This document shows, in pieces, positions 55,901-64,000 of a DNA stretch of 64,000 bases (positions are counted from its first letter, which is position 1; each line of letters starts with the position of its first letter). Source of the DNA: Blastomyces gilchristii SLH14081. Lineage: Eukaryota > Ascomycota > Eurotiomycetes > Onygenales > Ajellomycetaceae. The stretch is from NCBI RefSeq assembly GCF_000003855.2, contig NW_003101682.1:311178-375177 (forward strand). Reading direction: 5' to 3'. Made by a program: the position numbers and the translations under genes. The notes under the pieces are model-generated. The model made no database searches. It was not told where the DNA came from and saw only the letters and a list, made by a program, of their open reading frames with translations.

Positions 55901-58900
55901 TCGATTTCACGCCACTAGTACCTTAATTCTACATGCCCTTGATTCGTCTTTGTGACCGAGACCCGACCCGCTTTCGCGGACGCCTGATACCTACGTATGG
56001 TAGCCCCTAATTCGACAACGATCAGTCTCAGCTTCTCCCAGAGTCCAAGAATGCCAAAGACGGCCTACGTGCACATGATCGACGAGGCATGTCTCATCCA
56101 TGTATGGTCCGTGTACGCAGTAGAGAATACATGCGCATCACGCCATGGATATCAGCCAGCAGCGCACGGTGGAGCCCCCGTCCCGTCGCACAGCCCGCAA
56201 GCCCCGCAAGCTGGCTGCGCAGGTAACTACATTATTATACATACAAAGACTGGCTGCGCAGGTAACTACATTATTATACATACAAAGAGATGACTAGCCA
56301 CGGGGGCCAAATGTCAGACTTGAATGGTATGAGCGCGCAAGGCGAAACGGCCCAACTCCAAACCCAATCGGCATGATAACAATGGTGGACCCCACCCGCA
56401 TTCAACTCTAACCTCCCTCCATCGTCCATTCAGAATCACCAGACGCCCTCTCCCAACCTTCACCAAGCTACCCGCCGACCCATACAGCGCTCTCTACCTT
56501 GTCGAAAGAGGTCCACCACACTCTCAGTGCGCATGAAGTTTCGCTCTCGTGACATCGCCCCCATTCGCGAGAACCAGTCGGTTCAAACCGTGACCTAGGC
56601 AGGGGGGGTAGGCAGGAAAATGGGAGAAGACTACCTAGCGAATGGCCATGGCGAACACCCCTCTCGCCACTTAAGGCGAGACGCTTCATTCCCGCGTCCC
56701 CCCCGGGCCTTGCCTATTCTCCGCCTTCCCGCTAGGGCTTCTTTGACAGCTTGCTTGATTGAAGCTGATATTACCCTTTCCATCACAGCACTGCTGCTTC
56801 GCCTCTTTCTTGCTACCTGATTTCGACAAATTGCGCCGTCCTTAAGAGTGTTTTGTGACTACCTAGTTACTACAAAGTGCTGTGTTCACTATGATTTGTG
56901 TCTAGACCTCTATCCTTTTCCTTTCCCTTTTACGATGATATCTTGACAGCCACCCTGAAATTCTTTGCCGCCTCAGAAAGCAGGGGAGGGAAGCCCTGAT
57001 TTTCTTACACACCACTGATATCGCTTCATTTCTAGCGAATTCAAGTCTGAGCACTAGCCACGCCGCTTTGCAGCGATTCTGCTCACTTCACAATATTCCG
57101 AAGCATCACCCGCTCCGCTTCTCAAACTTGGTTTTGTTGGGTAAGATAGAAGTGTTTCCACCATGGATTTTGAAATCAGTTACGGCCATCTTTTATCGAA
57201 CAGCATCACTCTCAAGTCTACAAAGTTTTAGAACGAACTTGCGTGTCCTACCTACCTACCGGTTCTCCTACCCTGTCTGATATGCTCCGTTGTCCGTTAT
57301 CGCCGTTCGGTTCTTGACTTTTGTTCCCGATTTCATCTGCCATACAGATAAGGAACGGGAATGGGGGGGAACATAGAACAACGTGAGGTGAGATTTGAGT
57401 AATGAGATAGCTCTCTCATCCTCACCTCCCTACGTGTGACAAGGATGGGAAGGTGTGGACTATAAAGTTGGCTCAGCTGCCTGCGACTCCCTCGAAGGAA
57501 TAAGGGTGTCTCAAGGGGGACATAGTGGGTGGTGCAGAAAAACGGTGGTACAGAATGGATAGAGAGGGAGCGGTGAGGATGAGCTGGGGGTCAATAGAGG
57601 CGTGGTACTTTTCTTAAAAAGGGCACACAAAACACAGGTTTATTTATAGTATGAGCCTACACGTACGTGCTTATTTTGAATGCAACGATGTTGGGCATGA
57701 TTGGCTTGAGCAAGTTGCCAGTAAAGTAGGTAGTTGGCGAAAGGTATATATATATAATTCATGTATCGAAGACAGAAACCAGAAACTACACGCGTTATCT
57801 TTCACCCATCATTATTCTGCACCAGGAAAGTTGATGCGGGCTACGAGATACTTCTGAAAAGGAGGAGCAAAAGAAGAAGCAAAATTAAAACTTAAATCGA
57901 ACCAAAGAATAAAAATAAAAATAAAAATAAAAAAACCAGTCCATGACACAAAGAGAAACAAACACAACAAGAAAGCAAAATCGCACAGGAGAAACGAAAA
58001 CAAAATTCCTCGGCTTGGGCAGCAAAGCATAAGAAGACTTCACAAAGACCAAGACCAGACCGGGGCCCGCCTCAAGGGTGCAACGATGCTGACACGTCGA
58101 ACGAACTCAAAACAAACCAACGAAGAAAATCCGCCCAATTCAGTCGTTAGTAGTTATTACCTGCAGTAGCCTCCCAGTCCGGCGGGAAATTGAAGAGGGG
58201 AATGAATGTCTTTCGCTTTGTTCACCTATTTTGTTCTACTTGCGTACTTGAGTGGTTTATTTCGCGGGGCAGAAAGGGGAGAGCGCACAGAACTGCAGAT
58301 GCTCGCTGTCTAAGGTTGAAGGAAGACGCAATGCAATATATAACCTTAAAAAGAGAAGGGTTTGCCTGACGTTGGTGAAATCCAAGGAGTCTAGTTGAGA
58401 CATCCAGTCCTATAGATTGTTGTCCGTCTTGGGGGCTGCTGGCTGGCTTGCTGAGTAGAATCATCGAGAGACCTCTGAATTTAATTGATCTAGTGAATAT
58501 TCCCAAATCCTGAGCCTCAGATATATGTATATTTTTATTTTTATATCTTTATATACAGCGATACAGAATAAAATTTATCTTGCGCGACTAGATCAAAAGT
58601 GGAAATGGCACAGCAGAGCACTGATAGACGGGAAGAAAACGCGGGAGTAGAAGAGCGAGCAGCAGGGAAAATAAAAACGAAAAGAGGGAGACAAAACTGA
58701 GCACAAAATATGGGGTGGTATACTAAAACAAAACTTATATATATATATATATTCAAGTCTCCGTCTGGTTCTAGTCTGCGGGGGGTATCTTGTAAATTAT
58801 AAAAAGAAATGAGCACTCAAAGAAAAAAATGATTAAAAAAGGGGGCAAACGAAGGGGATGATGGGAAACAAATTTTCGTCTGCGCTTATGCGCTAGTTGT

Positions 58901-59369
58901 CATGAATAAATATGAAAATAAGAGAGAGAGAGAGAGAGAAAGACTGATGAGGTGCAAATAGGAATGAGGTGGTCATACCCTAGGGCGTTCAAAATCACGT
59001 TCAAGGAAATAGTTGAAGTGAGTGAGTATGGAAAGACGCGGGAATAGAGAGAACAAATACGAAGGGAGAAAGCAACAATAGAAGGTACTGGTCATATACC
59101 CACTCTCGCAGCAATGTATCAGTTGAAAGCATTAAGGCGTCAGGGCTGAAACCGTAAAATGGGCAGAGGGTAGATAGAGGGGGGGAAAAATGAGATCTTA
59201 TACAGGACAAATGCAACAGAAGCGGAATCAAAGAGTAAATCCAAAAAATTAAAATACTGAACAAATGGGAATATATATATGTATATCTTACTCTTCTCCA
59301 ACTCTTGCCAAAAACTCTTCCTAACCAATCAAATCACCGAGGACAAAGAAGCCCGATACAAAGCTCTCA
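52929..59369. other. Gene-free 6.4-kb region between hapB and the kinesin gene
   Basis: No supported gene. The left 1.5 kb is T-rich on plus (hapB 3' side, with a 28-nt T run at 54153-54180). The right 1.7 kb is A-rich on plus, that is T-rich in the sense of the kinesin 3' UTR. The middle (55-57.5 kb) has ordinary composition, one exact ATCTGATAA at 55825 and a 39-bp tandem duplication. Many short ORFs lack family resemblance or ATG. Confidence 0.5.
56211..56288. repeat. 39-bp perfect tandem duplication
   Basis: The unit beginning CTGGCTGCGCAGGTAACTAC occurs twice, at 56211-56249 and 56250-56288, without a mismatch that I can see. It implies a recent duplication. The unit is not a simple microsatellite. 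Confidence 0.9.
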
Positions 59370-62300
59370 TCATCTGCCACCACTGCCACCCCCGTTACCA
59401 TTAGCCTGCGTGCTAAAATATCCCTGGTCAATTTTCAAAATCCACTCGACTTTCTGCGCCTCCGTCCTTGCCGCAAACAGGAACGTATTCTGCGTCCCGT
59501 AAACGGCAAACAGATTCGGGCGTCCTCTCATCGACAAGCCGTCGCCGTTCTGGCTAGTTCCGCCGCCGCCGCCGTCCAGCAGTCGAGCAAAATCCGGCTC
59601 ATGGTCGACGCGCGAGTTGCGTAGATTGATGGCGTTTATTTCGTCGCCGTCGGGCACGGAGTGGATGTGAAGATAGGGGAGGCGGAGCTCTACAAAACGG
59701 CGCACCCAGAGGTTATTTGTGTCATCGGGCGTGTACAGGTAGCCGGACTTGAGGACGGTGGGATTTTTCGGCATGTGTTGGATTGTGGCAACGAAACGAG
59801 GCTTTGAGGGTTGTTGTTGATGTTGTCGCTGTTGCTGCTGTTGTTGCTCTGGCGGCGGTTGGGGCAGCGGTGCCTGTTCGGAGGGGATGGGGGAGCAATC
59901 GCCACTGGTTGTGGCCGGGCTTGTTGCGGAGGAAGGGTTTCTTGCGAAGGCAGCACCACGACTAGGCGGTTCGGTGTGATCTTTGACAAGTATGATTTCA
60001 GTTGGGTCCGGTTTAGTCGACCATAGATCTAGGTATTTCCGAAGCAGTATATCTCGTCGCTCACTCCCGTCTTGGCCCTGGAGCGGAGTAGATCGACCGT
60101 TTGTCGGCAACGGGGTTAAGGTACGAGTACTCAATGCTCCACGAGCGGCGTCTATTTCGGCAAGGCGTTGTCGCCGCTTTCGAGCACCAATGAAGTCGCG
60201 GATAAGGGATATCTTCCGCGGGGCCCATCCCGTCAGTAGCTCTTCACCCTTGACGTAATCATTCTGGGTGTTCATACGCCACAGGTCCGCCGCTCGTTTC
60301 GCGGATATGGGCCGGACAGCTACGGAGAACATCCCCACAGTCGAGTGCACAACGCGGATGGAGCTCCAGAACTGTTTAAACATCGACTGCGGTCGTATAT
60401 ACGCCCTGCCTAGTATCTGTAGAGTTTGGTCGAGCTCGAATACGATAGGCTCCTGAAGACGTGGTGATATCAGATTCCAGCGAAGGGATATTTGGACGCG
60501 ATACTTGTCCGCCGTTGTCCGGTCGAGTAATAACGACCCATGAAGACTCGAATCCCATTGCCCGACAAGAGTTACGTTGGATGTCCCATCAGCGTTGTCA
60601 GTCACCATCGGCTCTTGTATAAGTTTGAGAGGAACATCTGAAGATTTTAGGTCCACATCAGGAATCTTCCCCCATGGGTCAAGGAGCCGCACCGTCCCGA
60701 CTCTCAAAGCAGTGATATCTTCCCATGGCAGGCTTTCCGTCGAACTATGAGTGAGATTGACCACGATGCGTCGCTGTAAGCCTTGATGAAGTTGATAGGT
60801 GCCAACATCAAGGCTATTGCTCTGCACCACCTCGACAGGCATGTATTCCCCATTCTCAGCAAGCTCAAGAATTTGTACCCGCACAAAGACATCATGCCGC
60901 TCTTCCTGGTAAAATTCAGACTCGGGAATCCGCGGCGTCTTTCTCTTTTGAGGCGGAGCCTCGGGCGAGTCGCGCATTTCATCCCAACTGAGCAATTTGT
61001 CCAGATGCATTGCCGTCACCGAGGCGAAAATGCACACTTTCAAGGTCGAGTTCCTAGCGCTGTTGAGGGGAAGGCTCATGCTATGAACGCTCTCAAATCT
61101 AATTGAGTTTTCATCAAAACCACTAATCATCTGTGTGGTTGTAGCGCCGCCCTCGTCCGAAACACCGGGTACAAAGAGCTGGGCATGCACGTCAGTCCCC
61201 TCACGTTCCGCAAATCCCACCATATCCCGCATAACCACGTTGAACTTGAGAGTTGATGAAGGGGCTTGTGCAGAAGATGGTTCGAGAGATAGTTTAATGA
61301 TCCCGACAACGCTTTGGGTATACGGTGAAATGGCTTCGATGGAGAAATCCTGCACTCTCGACTCGAACACCGCCGTCAGTGGGATATCCGCATCACCCAC
61401 TAACGAGTACTGCGGAGTGCATGTTTCCGAGAAGGGATTTTCGAGCTTGAAGTGTTGAATATAATCCGGCCGATCGATATACTGGTGCATCTGTCGCATG
61501 GATTGAACACGGCGTTGTAGTTTGTCTATTGACCAGATGTAGATAACATTGTGCTTGAAATCAATCACCCGAACCCCGATGCACGGTTTCTTCGCATCCT
61601 CTAGAGCCACGTCGTCATCGCCCGAAATGCCGTTCAACACTAAATCGTAGGAGGAAGCCATGTTATGTCCAACATCGACAATAACGAATTGGAAAACGAC
61701 ATGCTTATCCATTATCTGGCTCATGATCTGCGCTTCCTTGAGTAGCGATGCATGCTGAAGAACCGATTCGGCCATCCGAACATAATTTCGCTGTTGCCAG
61801 TGCAGAACAACAGACCTGGCTATTGGGATCTCTCCAGGTTCCAACTGTGTGAATCCGTTTTCAAATATCCTCTGGGGACCTGTATACCCCATGTGCTTTA
61901 TTTGCGATTCAAAATCTTCCTTTTGTTTTTGCAATTGTTGCTGAAACTCCTCCTTCGCAGCCTTGAGCGCATCCTCCATTCGTGCTTTTTCTAAACGTAG
62001 CTCTTTTAAATCTGGCGACGCTGTTCCAGCTGCCGCTGCTGCAATTTTGCCTTTATATTCTTCCTGCTGCCTGTTAAGCTGCCGTTGCATGTCGTCACGA
62101 ACCATTTGTAGCGCGGTATTATCCACCTCCCCGTCTTCATCGTCGCCTTGGCACGGCGTTCCCGGCATGGTAAGCGCTGTATCAAGAGAAAAATTGTCAA
62201 TAGTTCCATTTGACATGTACTTCTCCCGTACCGGATAAGAGCTAAGCGAATCTGAATCGTCCTCTCCGTCGATCAATTTGCTCTCTGGGCGGCCCCGCCT

Positions 62301-64000
62301 CACTGCTCGGGCCTTCTGGACATCATCAAATAATGCATCTAGTTCATCGTCCGTGAGATGTGAAATTTTCTGGTCAGGCCCTAAGATCGCACTTGCGGCT
62401 TCCCTTCTAGCATAAAACCAATCAGAGTCTCGACCCCTTTGCGATGGCAGGGGAGATTCAGCTCTACTAGAATCCCCATCGACTTCTGAGCCTGCCTTGC
62501 TCATGGATCGGTCATGCCCCGTTTTTCCTGGTGCCGGGGATCCAAGCTGGCTTGTTATGATGGAGTGTCGAAGAAGGCTCTGTTCCACTCGTTCAGCACG
62601 CGCCTCTTGGGGATGATTGAACCGGAAGATGTGAAAGTCACCCAGGATAATACGAAACCCACTTCGTAGTCGTTTGGGTTTATCGATACGCAATCCGTTG
62701 ACCATAACCGCCGCGCCCTCATTAGGTACGATGGTGACAACGTTATCGACATTCTCGAAGCTACAGTGTTGATGAAGTATTTTTGAACCATTCAATCGGA
62801 TTTCCGAGGTTGCCGCCGTATCCACGTTCCCGACGGTGGTTGTGCCCGGCTTAATGTTGTAAACCAAACATTCAGCAAGCAAAGGGTCATCGCTGAGGTT
62901 GACAAGATGTGGTATCTTTTTAGGGGTGCTGAGCCCGACGAAGCCTTTCTCGATACTGATACCCAATTCCTCCAGCGCCGCTTCACGTTCTTTATGAATT
63001 TCCTCGGTCTTCTGCAGCTTCTCTTCCCAAGTCTGGTTGAGATCCTTGTAAAGCTTTTCGCTCTGGTTCAGTTGCTCCACGATCTCTGCCTTGCTGACCT
63101 TTTTAATCGTCCCATCGGCCTGCGCAATAGATACCATCTGTTGCTCAAGCGGAGTGCCAGGAGGATAAACTTCTTCAGCGAGGCCCCCGCCAGGAGCGCC
63201 CCCTCCGGCAACAGCTCCTCCACCAAGCTTACTCCTAAGCTGCGCCAGTTCCTCCTTGAGTTCTCGGATCATCCTAGCGTTAGGATCCTCATTAACAACA
63301 GCATGATTCTTGATCCTCTTGGCGGAATCCGCATAGCGCAGCGTACTTAGTGTCTCATCGTAATTTATGTCGGCTGGTGAGATAGCTGCGATCATAGCAG
63401 TCATCGAGTTACCGCCCAGAGAGTCCTTCAAAAGCCAAGTCAAAACGGAGTCACGGTATGGTACCATTGAGGCGTTTTTCTTTTTCCCGGCAGATAAATC
63501 TGCCAGAGCCGCAATGACACGACCAAGTGTAGAGAGCGAACGATTGATCTCGGCACCCTCCTTGAGCCGCGCGCCAGTTGCGCCTGTTGAAGTAGCTCTC
63601 TCTGAACCAGCTAAATCGACCAAGCTAATGCGAGAGACTTTTTCGGTATCCATGGTGGTCTCCGTATCGTGTCGCTTTTGCGTCACCGTAAGGGTAAAGA
63701 CAGCGTGCGATCGACTGGAGGTTTCGTTCATGTTTGTTGCCGCGACCGTTCGCGCCTTGTTACCTTCGTCCATCAGATTCTCGATTTCCTGGAAGGACCG
63801 CACTACCAGCTTCGCCAAATCTTCAACATAGGGCCCAGTTGAAGGATGTTCTCGAACTTTAAGATTACCCTTGGTTGTCGGATTGAGCAAATCCCGTACT
63901 CTCTCATTATAAATCTCCAAATACGACACCTCCACCGTACACGTTAGATTTTTGTCCGCAGATTGCAGCGCGGCGATCCTTAGGAACATGTCCTTGCAAA
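59370..64000 (-). CDS. uncA: Kinesin-3 motor (Unc104/KIF1A type, UncA), N-terminus beyond the window
   Basis: One open frame of over 1540 codons with no intron, continuing past the right edge. Order in the visible part: the C-terminal half of the motor domain (SSRSHAVF switch I, DLAGSE switch II, then LSTLGRVIAAL); a neck and coiled coil; and an FHA domain (about fragment residues 366-460, with GSKILHQHCSFEN). A KIF1B-type region (about 720-785), a DUF3694 region (about 1080-1215) and a C-terminal PH domain (about 1406-1529, with GYLYTPDDTNNLWVRRFVEL) follow. A short glutamine tract lies near 59815-59850. It transports vesicles and early endosomes towards microtubule plus ends in filamentous fungi. 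The Met at 63989 is internal; the conserved reading runs upstream of it. The stop is at 59370 after a Gly-rich tail. Confidence 0.95.
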   Translation of the reverse strand, partial: CKDMFLRIAALQSADKNLTCTVEVSYLEIYNERVRDLLNPTTKGNLKVREHPSTGPYVEDLAKLVVRSFQEIENLMDEGNKARTVAATNMNETSSRSHAVFTLTVTQKRHDTETTMDTEKVSRISLVDLAGSERATSTGATGARLKEGAEINRSLSTLGRVIAALADLSAGKKKNASMVPYRDSVLTWLLKDSLGGNSMTAMIAAISPADINYDETLSTLRYADSAKRIKNHAVVNEDPNARMIRELKEELAQLRSKLGGGAVAGGGAPGGGLAEEVYPPGTPLEQQMVSIAQADGTIKKVSKAEIVEQLNQSEKLYKDLNQTWEEKLQKTEEIHKEREAALEELGISIEKGFVGLSTPKKIPHLVNLSDDPLLAECLVYNIKPGTTTVGNVDTAATSEIRLNGSKILHQHCSFENVDNVVTIVPNEGAAVMVNGLRIDKPKRLRSGFRIILGDFHIFRFNHPQEARAERVEQSLLRHSIITSQLGSPAPGKTGHDRSMSKAGSEVDGDSSRAESPLPSQRGRDSDWFYARREAASAILGPDQKISHLTDDELDALFDDVQKARAVRRGRPESKLIDGEDDSDSLSSYPVREKYMSNGTIDNFSLDTALTMPGTPCQGDDEDGEVDNTALQMVRDDMQRQLNRQQEEYKGKIAAAAAGTASPDLKELRLEKARMEDALKAAKEEFQQQLQKQKEDFESQIKHMGYTGPQRIFENGFTQLEPGEIPIARSVVLHWQQRNYVRMAESVLQHASLLKEAQIMSQIMDKHVVFQFVIVDVGHNMASSYDLVLNGISGDDDVALEDAKKPCIGVRVIDFKHNVIYIWSIDKLQRRVQSMRQMHQYIDRPDYIQHFKLENPFSETCTPQYSLVGDADIPLTAVFESRVQDFSIEAISPYTQSVVGIIKLSLEPSSAQAPSSTLKFNVVMRDMVGFAEREGTDVHAQLFVPGVSDEGGATTTQMISGFDENSIRFESVHSMSLPLNSARNSTLKVCIFASVTAMHLDKLLSWDEMRDSPEAPPQKRKTPRIPESEFYQEERHDVFVRVQILELAENGEYMPVEVVQSNSLDVGTYQLHQGLQRRIVVNLTHSSTESLPWEDITALRVGTVRLLDPWGKIPDVDLKSSDVPLKLIQEPMVTDNADGTSNVTLVGQWDSSLHGSLLLDRTTADKYRVQISLRWNLISPRLQEPIVFELDQTLQILGRAYIRPQSMFKQFWSSIRVVHSTVGMFSVAVRPISAKRAADLWRMNTQNDYVKGEELLTGWAPRKISLIRDFIGARKRRQRLAEIDAARGALSTRTLTPLPTNGRSTPLQGQDGSERRDILLRKYLDLWSTKPDPTEIILVKDHTEPPSRGAAFARNPSSATSPATTSGDCSPIPSEQAPLPQPPPEQQQQQQRQHQQQPSKPRFVATIQHMPKNPTVLKSGYLYTPDDTNNLWVRRFVELRLPYLHIHSVPDGDEINAINLRNSRVDHEPDFARLLDGGGGGTSQNGDGLSMRGRPNLFAVYGTQNTFLFAARTEAQKVEWILKIDQGYFSTQANGNGGGSGGR

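Noticed and set aside
56560..56600. tRNA-like GGTTCAAAC loop
   Set aside because: The flanking five-base T stem does not pair and no D-arm or acceptor stem could be built.

Overview
The window is nuclear DNA from a filamentous ascomycete. Genes are split by short GT-AG introns of about 60-140 nt, intergenic regions are long and rich in microsatellites and homopolymers, and recognisable products include HapB and an Unc104-type kinesin. The gene families, and the way most siderophore genes share divergent promoters carrying ATC(A/T)GATAA sites, suggest Onygenales, probably the Ajellomycetaceae (Histoplasma/Blastomyces/Emmonsia relatives). That placement is inference; no species call is possible by eye.

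Left part (1-12 kb): a graveyard of decayed genes around one healthy gene. On the minus strand lies a relic of a Ubp15/USP7 deubiquitinase with both catalytic residues replaced and a frameshift, then an SRPK-like kinase pseudogene that has lost its catalytic loop. An intact ectonucleotide pyrophosphatase/phosphodiesterase follows on the plus strand. A response-regulator receiver domain lacking any histidine kinase and any start codon closes this part.

Centre (about 11.7-43.3 kb): an extended extracellular hydroxamate siderophore cluster of ten genes. In order they are an AIF/AMID-like FAD oxidoreductase (+), an ABC exporter-type transporter (-), a SidD/NPS6-family NRPS (+), an RTA1-like membrane protein (-), a siderophore-iron MFS transporter (+), a GNAT acetyltransferase (+), a hydratase-2/MaoC hot-dog protein (+), SidA ornithine N5-monooxygenase (-), SidI acyl-CoA ligase (+) and SidF transacylase (-). 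The likely logic is as follows. SidA hydroxylates ornithine. SidI activates mevalonate to its CoA ester and a dehydratase makes anhydromevalonyl-CoA. SidF acylates hydroxyornithine, the NRPS joins the units, the GNAT might acetylate the product, and the transporters move it. SidF ends in SKL, the MaoC protein in PKL, and SidI has a PTS2-like N-terminus, so three steps look peroxisomal. No crotonase-type SidH is present in the window; the MaoC protein is the best local candidate for that step. Eleven exact ATC(A/T)GATAA (Sre1/SreA-type) sites lie in the cluster's intergenic regions.

Right part (43-64 kb): a gene-poor, microsatellite-laden stretch of about 9.5 kb leads to hapB, the NF-YA subunit of the CCAAT-binding complex. 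Another gap of about 6.4 kb follows, and then the 3' part of a kinesin-3 (UncA/Unc104) gene running off the right edge. No tRNA, rRNA, CRISPR array or intact transposon was recognised.
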